NCBI GenBank assembly: GCA_029880285.1
Contig: JAOUOS010000002.1
Span: forward strand, 151,465 to 215,464
Origin: Spirochaetia bacterium
GTDB lineage: Bacteria; Spirochaetota; Leptospiria; Turneriellales; JAOUOS01
DNA: 64,000 nucleotides
Direction: 5' to 3'
Below the pieces are notes generated by a model. The model did no database searches, was not told the DNA's origin, and saw only the letters and a list, made by a program, of their open reading frames with translations. Shown here piece by piece: positions 34,669-43,075 of the stretch. Each line of letters starts with the position of its first letter. Position 1 is the first letter of the stretch. Made by a program: the position numbers and the translations under genes.

Positions 34669-36888
34669 TTAGTTTGAACTTTCTTCTTCAGACCCTGGCT
34701 TTTCTTTTATGGGTTCATCTTTTTTTATATCATCGAAACTTCGCAGTTTTTCAACTTTCTTATAAACTTCCAGTATATCATCTTGTTTAACATCATTATA
34801 TCCGTCTATTAAAATACCACACTCAAAACCTTCTTTAACTTCGCTTACATCATCTTTAAATCTTTTCAAGGTTTTTATTTTGCCGTCATAAATTACTTTA
34901 CCTTCTCTTATGACTCTTATACCGCTGCTTCTTTCAATGATGCCATTTGTAACCATGCATCCGCATATAGTACCCAAGCCTGAAATTTTATACAATTCGC
35001 GCACCTGCGCCTCACCCGTATTTTCTTCGTTAATTTCAGGTGACAGCATTCCTGATATCGCCAGCTTTATGTCGTCAATAGCTTGATAAATAATATTATA
35101 ATATTTTATTTCTACGCCTTCTTTTGAAGCGATCTCACGCACCCTCGCGTTTGCCCTTGTTCCAAAACCAATAATTACAGCATTGGCAGCTGAAGCAAGC
35201 ATTACATCAGATTCAGTTATCTCTCCTGTTCCGCCGAAAATAACCGAAATTTTTACTTCTTTACTTGATAATTTTTCAAGTGAAGTCTGTAAAGCCTCAA
35301 CAGAACCTCTTACATCGGCTTTAATTATAATTTTAAATTCAGTACTTTTACCTTCTTCTATAATTTCATTTAAATTTTCAAGCTTAACTTTTTTTATCTG
35401 CTGAGCCTGCTCTCTTCGGCTTAACTCCTGCCTTTTTTCCATTATTTCTTTGGCGGCCTTTTCTGAATCCATTACATGAAATGAATCTCCCGCGTTAGGA
35501 ACCCCTGTTAAACCTAATATTTCAACCGGCGTAGAAGGCGTTGCTTCTTTTATAGCCGTGCCTCTATCACTGACCATCGCCCTAACTCGGCCGCCTACAA
35601 GACCAACAACAAAAGGATCGCCCTGTTTTAATTTACCATTAGTGACTAAAACGGTAGCGATGGGGCCCCTGCCTTGATCTAATTTTGCTTCTACTACGGT
35701 ACCTACGGCTTTTTTAGAGTGGCTTGCCTTAAGCTCTTTAATTTCTGCTGTAGTTAAAATTATATCTTCCAGTTTATCTAAATTTATTCCCTTTAGGGCA
35801 GATACTTCAACTATGGGAGTATTGCCTCCCCATTCTTCGGGAACTAACTCATACTGGGTAAGAGCCTGCTTTATTTTTTCGGGATTGGCACCCATAACAT
35901 CAATTTTATTTATTGCTACAATAATAGGCACATTGGCGTCTTTCGCGTGATGAATGGCCTCTATAGTCTGCGGCATAATGCCATCGTCAGCTGCCACAAC
36001 AAGAACAACAATATCTGTGACCTGAGCGCCTCTCGCTCGCATAGCCGTAAAAGCTTCATGACCCGGAGTATCTAAAAAAGTAATTTTACCCTTTGGCGTT
36101 TGAACCTGATAAGCACCAATATGCTGAGTAATACCGCCAGCTTCAAGCGCTACCTGATCAGTTTTTCGAAGAGCATCTAAAAGTTTTGTTTTACCATGAT
36201 CTACATGCCCCATCACAGTAACAACGGGCGGGCGTATTTCGAGTTCTGAATCTTCATCTATTTCATCTTTTATAATAGTTTCTTCATATAGTGATATAAC
36301 ATTTACATGACACCCATATTCTGAAGCCGCCAAAGAAGCCGTATCGGCGTCAATTGACTGAGTAATAGTGGCCATGACTCCTAAGTGCATTAGTTTAGTA
36401 ATTAAGTCAGATGTCTTTACGTTCATTTTACGAGCCAATTCACCTACCTGAATATATTCAGTAATACTTATTTCTTTAGGTATTGAAGAATATGCTGAAT
36501 TCTCAAAACTTTTTCTTTCTGGTGATTCTGACTGATGTTTTAAGAAAAACTTTTTGTGTTCTTCTCTTTTTAATATATTTTCTCTTAAATAACCTTTATC
36601 ATGCTTTTTTTTGCCTTCTACTTTCTTCTTTGAAACGGGTTTTTCAGGTTTTTGAACAATCTTTTCTTCTGAAGGAAATTTTTCTTCTTTTTTCTGATTC
36701 GGTTTATAAGGTTTTCTAGGTTGTTCGCGTAAGTTTTCAACTTTTTTGGGCGGCTTAGTTATTATCGGCGGTCTGACTTTTTTGTCATAGGCCGCGTCTT
36801 TGCTTTGCCTATTAGCAATTTTTTGAGCAATTGACCCGCCTTTGCCGCTTTTTTTTAGTACTAATTTTTTCTTTTTTGGTTTTTCCAT
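34669..36888 (-). CDS. infB: Translation initiation factor IF-2
   Basis: 739 residues. The N-terminal ~150 are Lys/Glu-rich and low complexity (first residues EKPKKKKLVLKKSGKG). An IF2-N domain (YIQVGELARKMNVKTSDLI) follows. The G domain has G1 GHVDHGKT near residue 232, DTPGHEAF, and NKID, and domains II-IV include KADVRGSVEALQTSLEKL and SGLGTICGC. IF-2 places initiator tRNA on the 30S subunit. Spacing to nusA (22 nt) and rbfA (17 nt) indicates an operon. Confidence 0.98.
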   Translation of the reverse strand: MEKPKKKKLVLKKSGKGGSIAQKIANRQSKDAAYDKKVRPPIITKPPKKVENLREQPRKPYKPNQKKEEKFPSEEKIVQKPEKPVSKKKVEGKKKHDKGYLRENILKREEHKKFFLKHQSESPERKSFENSAYSSIPKEISITEYIQVGELARKMNVKTSDLITKLMHLGVMATITQSIDADTASLAASEYGCHVNVISLYEETIIKDEIDEDSELEIRPPVVTVMGHVDHGKTKLLDALRKTDQVALEAGGITQHIGAYQVQTPKGKITFLDTPGHEAFTAMRARGAQVTDIVVLVVAADDGIMPQTIEAIHHAKDANVPIIVAINKIDVMGANPEKIKQALTQYELVPEEWGGNTPIVEVSALKGINLDKLEDIILTTAEIKELKASHSKKAVGTVVEAKLDQGRGPIATVLVTNGKLKQGDPFVVGLVGGRVRAMVSDRGTAIKEATPSTPVEILGLTGVPNAGDSFHVMDSEKAAKEIMEKRQELSRREQAQQIKKVKLENLNEIIEEGKSTEFKIIIKADVRGSVEALQTSLEKLSSKEVKISVIFGGTGEITESDVMLASAANAVIIGFGTRANARVREIASKEGVEIKYYNIIYQAIDDIKLAISGMLSPEINEENTGEAQVRELYKISGLGTICGCMVTNGIIERSSGIRVIREGKVIYDGKIKTLKRFKDDVSEVKEGFECGILIDGYNDVKQDDILEVYKKVEKLRSFDDIKKDEPIKEKPGSEEESSN

Positions 36889-36910
36889 TGATTTATTTAT
36901 CTAAAAATTT

Positions 36911-38347
36911 TTATACGTTTTCAGAGTTTTCTTCATCCTTTATAATTTCTGTGCTGCTTTCGGTTTCTGTATTCTCTTCACTTTCTTCAGCTTCTTCTTC
37001 AAATTCAACACTTTCTGAGATTACATCCATAATCTTTTTAGCGGTTGCTCTTCCTATGCCTTCTATATTAATTAGCTCTTCTTCGCTCATTGACACAATT
37101 TGTTCTATAAATTTTATATCGTTTTCATTTAATATCTTAATAATTCTTGAAGCCAGCCCCGGAAGTTCATTAAGTAAGGTACCCTCTTCTTCTGCTTCTT
37201 TTTGCTGTTTAACTTCAGTAGAAAAAAGATCATCAAGCCTTTGTCTTGCCTCAGGTGACGCCATTTCTTTGCTAAACTCACTTTCTGTTTTTACGTCAAT
37301 TTTATATCCGGTAATATTTGATGCTATTTTTACATTAGAACCGTCTTTTCCTATTGCTGCTGACAAATCTTTATCAGGTACAACGGCCAATGCTTCTTTT
37401 AAAGCATTGTCAATTTTTACAAAAGTAGGCGCAGCCGGAGAAAGCGCGTTAGTAATATAATCTTTAGGGTTTTCAGAATATTCAATAATATCTATTCTTT
37501 CATTGCCTAGCTCTCTGACAATTGCCTGAATTCTAACCCCTCTAACTCCCACGCAGGCCCCAACGGGATCTACATCTCCCCTTGCTGATCGTACAACAAT
37601 TTTTGATCTTATACCGGCAATTCTGCCAATATCAACAATTTCTACAATACCATCATATATTTCAGGCACTTCCATCTCAAAAAGTTTTTTTACGAATCTT
37701 TTATCGGCACGGCTTACCAGTACGCGAAGTCCGGAGCCTTTTATTTCATCTTCAATAGAATGTAAATATACCTTTATTTTATCTTCTACCCTGTACCTTT
37801 CGCCCGGAATTTGATGTTTTACCGGCATAACTGCTTCTACTTTACCAAGATCAACATAAACAGTATCGCCTTTTTTTCTTAAAATATATCCATTAATTAA
37901 ATCGCCAACTTTATGATTATACTCATCTTTTACCTTGTTTTGTTCAAGCTGTCTTATTCGCTGAGAAACCACCTGGATAGCTGTTTGTGCGGCAATTCGC
38001 CCAAAAGTTTGCGGATGTTCCACTATATCTATATCATCACCCGTTTGAATATCAGGCTTTATTTTTCTTGCTTCGCTAAGTTCTATTTGCATACCCGGTA
38101 AAACCACATTTTCAACTACATTTCTTTTAGCTAACAAATAAATCTCTTCTTTTTCTTTATCTATGATTACCTGAACATTTTCAGTTGTTTTAAATTTTTT
38201 CCGATAAGCCGCTATTAATCCGGTTTCTATAATATTTATTACTTCGTCACGGTTAAAGCCTTTATCATTTACTATTTGGTGTATAGCGTCAAAAAAAGCT
38301 TTGCCTATATTTAATTCACCCTTTGATTTTGTTTTTGCTCTTGCCAT
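36911..38347 (-). CDS. nusA: Transcription termination/antitermination factor NusA
   Basis: 478 residues: N-terminal RNA polymerase-binding domain (~1-130), S1 domain (GDLINGYILRKKGDTVYVDLGKVEAVMP in part), two KH domains including SRADKRFVKKLFEMEVPEI and DPVGACVGVRGVRIQAI. A C-terminal helix-hairpin-helix (IEGIGRATAKKIMDVI) and an acidic tail follow. It modulates pausing, termination and rRNA antitermination. It sits between rimP and infB. Confidence 0.97.
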   Translation of the reverse strand: MARAKTKSKGELNIGKAFFDAIHQIVNDKGFNRDEVINIIETGLIAAYRKKFKTTENVQVIIDKEKEEIYLLAKRNVVENVVLPGMQIELSEARKIKPDIQTGDDIDIVEHPQTFGRIAAQTAIQVVSQRIRQLEQNKVKDEYNHKVGDLINGYILRKKGDTVYVDLGKVEAVMPVKHQIPGERYRVEDKIKVYLHSIEDEIKGSGLRVLVSRADKRFVKKLFEMEVPEIYDGIVEIVDIGRIAGIRSKIVVRSARGDVDPVGACVGVRGVRIQAIVRELGNERIDIIEYSENPKDYITNALSPAAPTFVKIDNALKEALAVVPDKDLSAAIGKDGSNVKIASNITGYKIDVKTESEFSKEMASPEARQRLDDLFSTEVKQQKEAEEEGTLLNELPGLASRIIKILNENDIKFIEQIVSMSEEELINIEGIGRATAKKIMDVISESVEFEEEAEESEENTETESSTEIIKDEENSENV

Positions 38348-38373
38348 TCTTTATCTTCCTCTTTTTTATCTAG

Positions 38374-38883
38374 TTAAAAATCTACAAATAAGCTCACTTT
38401 ATAAATATCATTTAATGAAATTTGTTTTTCTTCATTGTTTTTTTTTAATAAATTTTCTTTTCTGTTTCTTTTTACGTCTGCGATTTTCCAGTATGTAATA
38501 TTTTTCTCAATTTTAATAAAACTATAAATATATGATAGTCTCTTCCCTTCCTGATTATATTCAACTTTCATCGGCAGGTCTTTAAACCTTTCTAGCTCTT
38601 CAGGCATCTTAATTTCACGTTCAGCTCCCGGCGAAGATACTTCAATTGTATAATGAAGCGGCGAATCTTCTAATTCTGATACTGTCGAAAGCTTAAGTTG
38701 AAAAAGACGGGAAAATCTTTCACAATCTTCTATGTTAGGCGAACCATGCGGATCGTCTAACTTATCAAGAGAAACAAGAATCTTCGCTGTACCGTTTGTG
38801 TAAGACACATTAAAGTCATATACGGCAAAACCCTGAACAAGCGTAGAAACTGCTGCTTCGTAAATTTTTTCTTCCCAATTCAT
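38374..38883 (-). CDS. rimP: Ribosome maturation factor RimP
   Basis: 169 residues. N-terminal domain AAVSTLVQGFAVYDFNVSY; central DDPHGSPNIEDCERFSR and the signature YTIEVSSPGAEREIKM near residue 100; C-terminal Sm-like domain ending LNDIYKVSLFVDF. RimP aids 30S assembly. It heads the rimP-nusA-infB-rbfA operon. The 270 nt upstream hold a large inverted repeat and the divergent tRNA-Pro. Confidence 0.93.
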   Translation of the reverse strand: MNWEEKIYEAAVSTLVQGFAVYDFNVSYTNGTAKILVSLDKLDDPHGSPNIEDCERFSRLFQLKLSTVSELEDSPLHYTIEVSSPGAEREIKMPEELERFKDLPMKVEYNQEGKRLSYIYSFIKIEKNITYWKIADVKRNRKENLLKKNNEEKQISLNDIYKVSLFVDF

Positions 38884-38933
38884 TTTTCATTTGCCCGGAC
38901 ATTTGATTATTCATAAAATTAACTTTTTTATGT

Positions 38934-39029
38934 CTTACCCTTAATACTGCCAAACGCTAGTAAATCAATACCCTTTCGTAATGCCAATTTGTCTTTTTTT
39001 TTCACACTGTCAAGCAGTTTAAGGGTAAG
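38934..39029. repeat. 17-bp imperfect inverted repeat upstream of rimP and tRNA-Pro
   Basis: CTTACCCTTAATACTGC (38934-38950) and GCAGTTTAAGGGTAAG (39014-39029) are reverse complements apart from one missing base. A third partial copy (ATACCCTTTCG, near 38970) lies between. The arrangement can form a long hairpin in a transcript in either direction or provide paired protein-binding sites in the divergent region between the rimP operon and tRNA-Pro/cysS. Confidence 0.6.
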
Positions 39030-39081
39030 TTGTACCAACTTTGACTCTCATTTACTTGACGCTTCATCTAAAAAGCAGTTT

Positions 39082-39114
39082 TTGACGCAGTTTGTTTAAT
39101 GATTTTTTTATAAT
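39082..39114 (+). promoter_or_regulatory. Tentative promoter for tRNA-Pro and cysS
   Basis: TATAAT at 39109-39114 is a perfect -10 box 42 nt before the tRNA. The nearest TTGACG (39082-39087) is 21 nt away, longer than the usual 17. Two more TTGAC sequences lie just upstream. The -10 is persuasive, the -35 pairing is not. Confidence 0.35.
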
Positions 39115-39155
39115 AATTAATTTCATTACGCAAAATTAAGAATTATCTTAAATAT

Positions 39156-39227
39156 CGGGCCGTGGCGCAGGGGTAGCGCACACGTCTGGGGGGCGTGTGG
39201 TCGCTGGTTCAAATCCAGTCGGCCCGA
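39156..39227 (+). tRNA. tRNA-Pro (anticodon GGG)
   Basis: 72-nt cloverleaf. The acceptor stem is CGGGCCG with CGGCCCG, then discriminator A; first base C paired with G is usual for tRNA-Pro. The anticodon arm CACGT/GCGTG has loop CTGGGGG (anticodon GGG), and the T arm has loop TTCAAAT closed by CTGG/CCAG. The 3' CCA is not encoded. It ends 14 nt before cysS, so the two may be transcribed together. GGG reads CCC and CCU codons; other proline isoacceptors must be elsewhere. Confidence 0.95.
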
Positions 39228-39241
39228 ATATTTTTTAACTT

Positions 39242-40702
39242 ATGTCATTTTATTTTTATAATACATATACAAAAAAAATAGATGAGTTTATTCCCATCTG
39301 CGATAATAAAGTTTCTATTTATTCATGCGGACCTACCGTTTACAATCTGGCACATATAGGCAATTTTCGTTCGTATATTTTTTCAGATGTACTAAGAAGA
39401 TCTTTAAAGCTTGCCGGCTATGATGTTGAGCATGTTATGAATATTACCGACGTTGACGATAAAACTATAAAAAATACATGCGAAAAAAATCCTAATCCAT
39501 GCCTTGACGATTTACGGGCCTATACAAAACCATTTATTGACGATTTTTTTGCAGATATGAATATTTTAGGTATAGATAAAGTAGAGCATTATCCCAAAGC
39601 GACAGAAACAATTGAACCGATGAAAGAAATGTTGAATCTTTTACTGGATAAAGAATACGCATATTACAAAGACGATTCAGTATATTTTTCAATAAATAAA
39701 TTTAAAAATTATGGGAACCTTTCTGGTATAGATTTAAGTTCCGTAAAAACAGGACTTCGCTATAATACCGATGAATATGACAAAGATGATATACGTGATT
39801 TTGTGCTTTGGAAGGGTGAAAAAGAATCTGAAAAAATAGCATGGGAAACTTCAATATGTAAGGGGCGCCCCGGATGGCATTTAGAGTGCTCTGCCATGAT
39901 AAGAAATATTTTTCACGGAACGATTGATATTCATACAGGCGGGGTCGATTTAATATTCCCCCACCATGAAAATGAAATTGCGCAAAGCGAGGCCGCATAC
40001 GGCGAAAAATTTGTAAAATACTGGATTCACTGTGAACATCTTTTAGTAGACGGTAAAAAAATGTCAAAATCTCTGGGTAATTTTTATACGCTTAGAGATA
40101 TATTAGACATGGGTTTTGATGCCGACGCTGTACGTTACCTTCTTTTATCTGTTCATTACAGACAAAAACTAAATTTTACTCTTGAAGGCCTTAAGCAAAC
40201 TTCTCAAACTATTATTCGAATTTATAATTCTTATAACCGGCTTGCAGATATAAATGCATCCAATTCTAACGAGGCAAAAGAAGAAAACATAAATGAAATA
40301 ATGTCAAAAGCCGATATTTTTAAGAAAGATTTTTTAGACGCCTTAAAAGACGATTTAAATGTTTCAAAAGCCCTTTCTGTTTTTCATGAAGCCATACGTT
40401 TTACAAACCAGTTTTTAGATGAAAAAAAGAATATAATATCTTCGAAGTCAAAAGAAATTTTAACAGACTTATTTCATTATATGGATAAACTTACCAATAT
40501 ACTAAAAAACAGCAGAAAAATTACCGCTAATGATAAAGATGATATTGATACCGAACTTATGACTTTATTAGATAAAAGAAACGAGGCGAGAAAAAGCAAA
40601 AATTACGCCGAAGCCGATAAAATAAGAAAAACCCTTGAAGAAAAAGGGTACAAAATTCTTGACTCTCCCACGGGCAGTAAACTTCAAAAAATAAATTTGT
40701 AA
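39242..40702 (+). CDS. cysS: Cysteinyl-tRNA synthetase
   Basis: 486 residues, normal for class I CysRS. The zinc-binding Cys is in SCGPTVYN, the HIGH-type motif is LAHIGNFRSYIFSD, then WHLECSAM and GGVDLIFPHHENE (remaining zinc ligands). The KMSKS loop is GKKMSKSLGNF, and RNEARKSKNYAEADKIR ends the anticodon-binding helical domain. It charges tRNA-Cys. It starts 14 nt after tRNA-Pro without a ribosome binding site and is followed after 18 nt by the rRNA methyltransferase. Confidence 0.98.
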   Translation: MSFYFYNTYTKKIDEFIPICDNKVSIYSCGPTVYNLAHIGNFRSYIFSDVLRRSLKLAGYDVEHVMNITDVDDKTIKNTCEKNPNPCLDDLRAYTKPFIDDFFADMNILGIDKVEHYPKATETIEPMKEMLNLLLDKEYAYYKDDSVYFSINKFKNYGNLSGIDLSSVKTGLRYNTDEYDKDDIRDFVLWKGEKESEKIAWETSICKGRPGWHLECSAMIRNIFHGTIDIHTGGVDLIFPHHENEIAQSEAAYGEKFVKYWIHCEHLLVDGKKMSKSLGNFYTLRDILDMGFDADAVRYLLLSVHYRQKLNFTLEGLKQTSQTIIRIYNSYNRLADINASNSNEAKEENINEIMSKADIFKKDFLDALKDDLNVSKALSVFHEAIRFTNQFLDEKKNIISSKSKEILTDLFHYMDKLTNILKNSRKITANDKDDIDTELMTLLDKRNEARKSKNYAEADKIRKTLEEKGYKILDSPTGSKLQKINL

Positions 40703-40720
40703 AATATAAAGGCTAAAAAC

Positions 40721-41527
40721 TTGAATATAACTGATACTGAAAAAAATATATCTGAAAACACAATTCAAAAAGAAGAATCTTTTTACTACGGTCTGCACCC
40801 TATAGATAAACTTACTGAAGAAACCGGGTTTTTTATAACCGATCGTCTTTTATTAGCCAGATCAGATAAAGACGCACGGGTTCGAAACATTATTTCACGG
40901 GCGAAAAGAGCCAATGTTAAAATAAGAAGAACAGGATTTAAGGCTATTTCAAAAATAGTGAATAATAAAAACCATCAGGGTATTTTATTAATTAGAACAG
41001 ATTCGTATGATTATTTGAATCTGCAAAAAGAAACTATTTTTAATGCCGATAAATTTTCTTTTTTTGTAACTTTTGACGGTATCGAAGACCCCCATAACTT
41101 AGGTGCCATTATAAGAACTATGGCAGCTTTTGGCTCAGATGGACTTATTTTAACTGAAAAAAATACCGCACCTTTAGGACCTTCTGCTTTTAAAAGTTCG
41201 GTTGGATATCTTTCAAAAATGCCTATTTTAAGAATTAAAGCTTTATCAACCTTTCTTAAAGAAGCTCGAGAAAACAATGTTTATATAATAGGCGCCTCAC
41301 CAAAAGGCAAAACCTTAAATGAAGCCTTTACCAATGAAATACACAAAAATTATAAATCTATTATATTAGTTTTAGGCTCTGAAGCCAAAGGCATCTCTGA
41401 AAATATTGAAAAATACTGCGACATCCTCTCTTCACTGCCCATGCGAAACGAAGTTGAAAGTTTAAATATTTCAAATGCGGCTGCTGTATTTTTATATGAA
41501 TTTTTAGGTAAATTTATAAAAAATTAA
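40721..41527 (+). CDS. rlmB: 23S rRNA 2'-O-methyltransferase, SpoU/TrmH family (RlmB-like)
   Basis: 268 residues from a TTG start. N-terminal substrate-binding domain (YYGLHPIDKL, ANVKIRRTGFKAISKI), then the SPOUT knot: motif 1 FDGIEDPHNLGAIIRTMAAFG, motif 2 IILVLGSEAKGISENI, motif 3 LPMRNEVESLNISNAAAVFLYE in outline. RlmB methylates G2251 of 23S rRNA in E. coli; the exact target here is inferred from family. Next to cysS, as in many genomes. It overlaps the opposite-strand rluD-like gene by 4 nt. Confidence 0.92.
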   Translation: MNITDTEKNISENTIQKEESFYYGLHPIDKLTEETGFFITDRLLLARSDKDARVRNIISRAKRANVKIRRTGFKAISKIVNNKNHQGILLIRTDSYDYLNLQKETIFNADKFSFFVTFDGIEDPHNLGAIIRTMAAFGSDGLILTEKNTAPLGPSAFKSSVGYLSKMPILRIKALSTFLKEARENNVYIIGASPKGKTLNEAFTNEIHKNYKSIILVLGSEAKGISENIEKYCDILSSLPMRNEVESLNISNAAAVFLYEFLGKFIKN

Positions 41528-42510
41528 AAAAACATTTCTTCAAATTTTAAAAATCTATCGGGATCGTTAAGTTCAAATTCCATTTCTTTTTTTGTAAAAG
41601 GGTGGGTAAATTTTATTCTTTTGGCCAAAAGCAGCATACCAAGCTTTTCTATAAACATTTCTTTTTTTCTGCCTATATTATAGTTTTTATACAAACGTGA
41701 TATTTTACCGTACGCAATGTCACCCACAACGGGATTTCCCATAGATGAAAAAGTCGCTCTAATTTGATGAGTTCTTCCTGTAAGAAGGTTAATAGATACT
41801 TTTGAAAAAAACATATTTTCTCTTATAATCTTATAAGAAAGTTTTGCCTCTTTATCAAGATGACCTATTGCTTCGGCTGAAAACCTCATTTTTTTCCTGT
41901 CTGAAAAATTTCTGCCTATAAAGCCGTCTATAACGTCAAACTGTTTAGCAAGCTTACCCCATAAAAAAGCGGTGTATTCTTTTATTATTTTTCTTTCTTG
42001 AAAAAGTTTTGAAAATTCTTCATGCGCCTTATCGGTTTTCGCTATTATCATTAAACCTTCCGTTTCTCTGTCTAACCGGTGAACTATTCCCGGTCTTAAT
42101 GTTTCACTGCCTTCTGAAAGTTTTTTTATCTGCGCGATTAAACCGTGCACTAAAGTATCGTCTTTTGTTCCACTGCCGGGATGCACCGTTATATCAGCAG
42201 GCTTATGAATAACAGCAAAATATTTATCTTGAAATAAAATGGGAATGCCCATATCTTTAGGAACCAGTTTTAGTTCTTTTTCAACAGGCAGATTTATTTC
42301 TACAATAGAATTTATCTGCAACATAGAAGATGGTTTTGTAATAACTTTACGATTTACTTTTACGTACCCATCTTTAATAATTTTTTGAAATTTACTGCGG
42401 GAGCGGTATTCCTTTAAATTTTCATATAAAAACAAATCTAGTCTTTTTTCATCAAAAACTTCAAATGAAAAATACTCAAAGTCAGAAGAAGAATTATTTT
42501 CTTTTAACAA
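41524..42510 (-). CDS. rluD: RluD-family pseudouridine synthase
   Basis: 328 residues from a TTG start. N-terminal S4 domain (DLFLYENLKEYRSRSKFQKII and KVNRKVITKPSSML) binds RNA. The catalytic motif is PGIVHRLDRETEGLMIIAKT, where the Asp after RL attacks the uridine; TGRTHQIRATFSSMGNPVVGD is the second family motif. RluD modifies helix 69 of 23S rRNA; RluC- or RluA-type specificity cannot be excluded. It heads a long minus-strand run ending in lspA and lon upstream of it. Confidence 0.92.
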   Translation of the reverse strand: MLKENNSSSDFEYFSFEVFDEKRLDLFLYENLKEYRSRSKFQKIIKDGYVKVNRKVITKPSSMLQINSIVEINLPVEKELKLVPKDMGIPILFQDKYFAVIHKPADITVHPGSGTKDDTLVHGLIAQIKKLSEGSETLRPGIVHRLDRETEGLMIIAKTDKAHEEFSKLFQERKIIKEYTAFLWGKLAKQFDVIDGFIGRNFSDRKKMRFSAEAIGHLDKEAKLSYKIIRENMFFSKVSINLLTGRTHQIRATFSSMGNPVVGDIAYGKISRLYKNYNIGRKKEMFIEKLGMLLLAKRIKFTHPFTKKEMEFELNDPDRFLKFEEMFF

Positions 42511-42542
42511 GTTTTTAATATTTTATGAGATAGAATTCTTTT

Positions 42543-43058
42543 CTATTTTACTTTGGCCGCATTTTTTTCTTTTTGCTTTAGTTCTTTTTCAATTTGATAA
42601 AAAGCAATAGCCAGTAAAACGGCGCCTATAGAAATAAACGCGTCTGCTGGATTATACGTGGGCCATCTGCTTGATCCAATACCCATATCAATAAAATCTA
42701 CAACACCTTCTCTAAAAAAGCGATCCGTAAAGTTCCCAAAAGCACCGCCTGCCACAAGAGCAATAGATATTTCAAAAAGAGTTCCGCTCTCTTCAGAACG
42801 AAGGTAATATGTTAAAAGAAATACTATAGCTATACCTGTTAGTATTTGAAAAGGCATCGGATTACCCTGCCCTATACCAAAAATTCCTCCGGTATTTAGT
42901 ACATAATGAAACCTTAAATATTCGCCTATTATTGAAATTCCCTCTGCACCCTTCAATGCGTCTACAGCCCAAATTTTTGTTATAAAATCTATTATCCAGC
43001 ATATTACTATAATAGAAATAAACCGTTTATTTATTTTATTTTTTATTTCACTTTTCAT
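42543..43058 (-). CDS. lspA: Lipoprotein signal peptidase (signal peptidase II)
   Basis: 171 residues, four TM segments. Catalytic Asp motifs: GAFGNFTDRFFREGVVDFID (the NxxDR Asp) and WPTYNPADAFISIG (the NxAD Asp). It cleaves prolipoproteins before the lipidated Cys, consistent with lipoproteins encoded at 31118, 47915 and 62156. It lies between lon (17 nt upstream) and the rluD-like gene, a familiar lspA-rluD pairing. Confidence 0.96.
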   Translation of the reverse strand: MKSEIKNKINKRFISIIVICWIIDFITKIWAVDALKGAEGISIIGEYLRFHYVLNTGGIFGIGQGNPMPFQILTGIAIVFLLTYYLRSEESGTLFEISIALVAGGAFGNFTDRFFREGVVDFIDMGIGSSRWPTYNPADAFISIGAVLLAIAFYQIEKELKQKEKNAAKVK

Positions 43059-43075
43059 TATTTACCTCTTTAATT

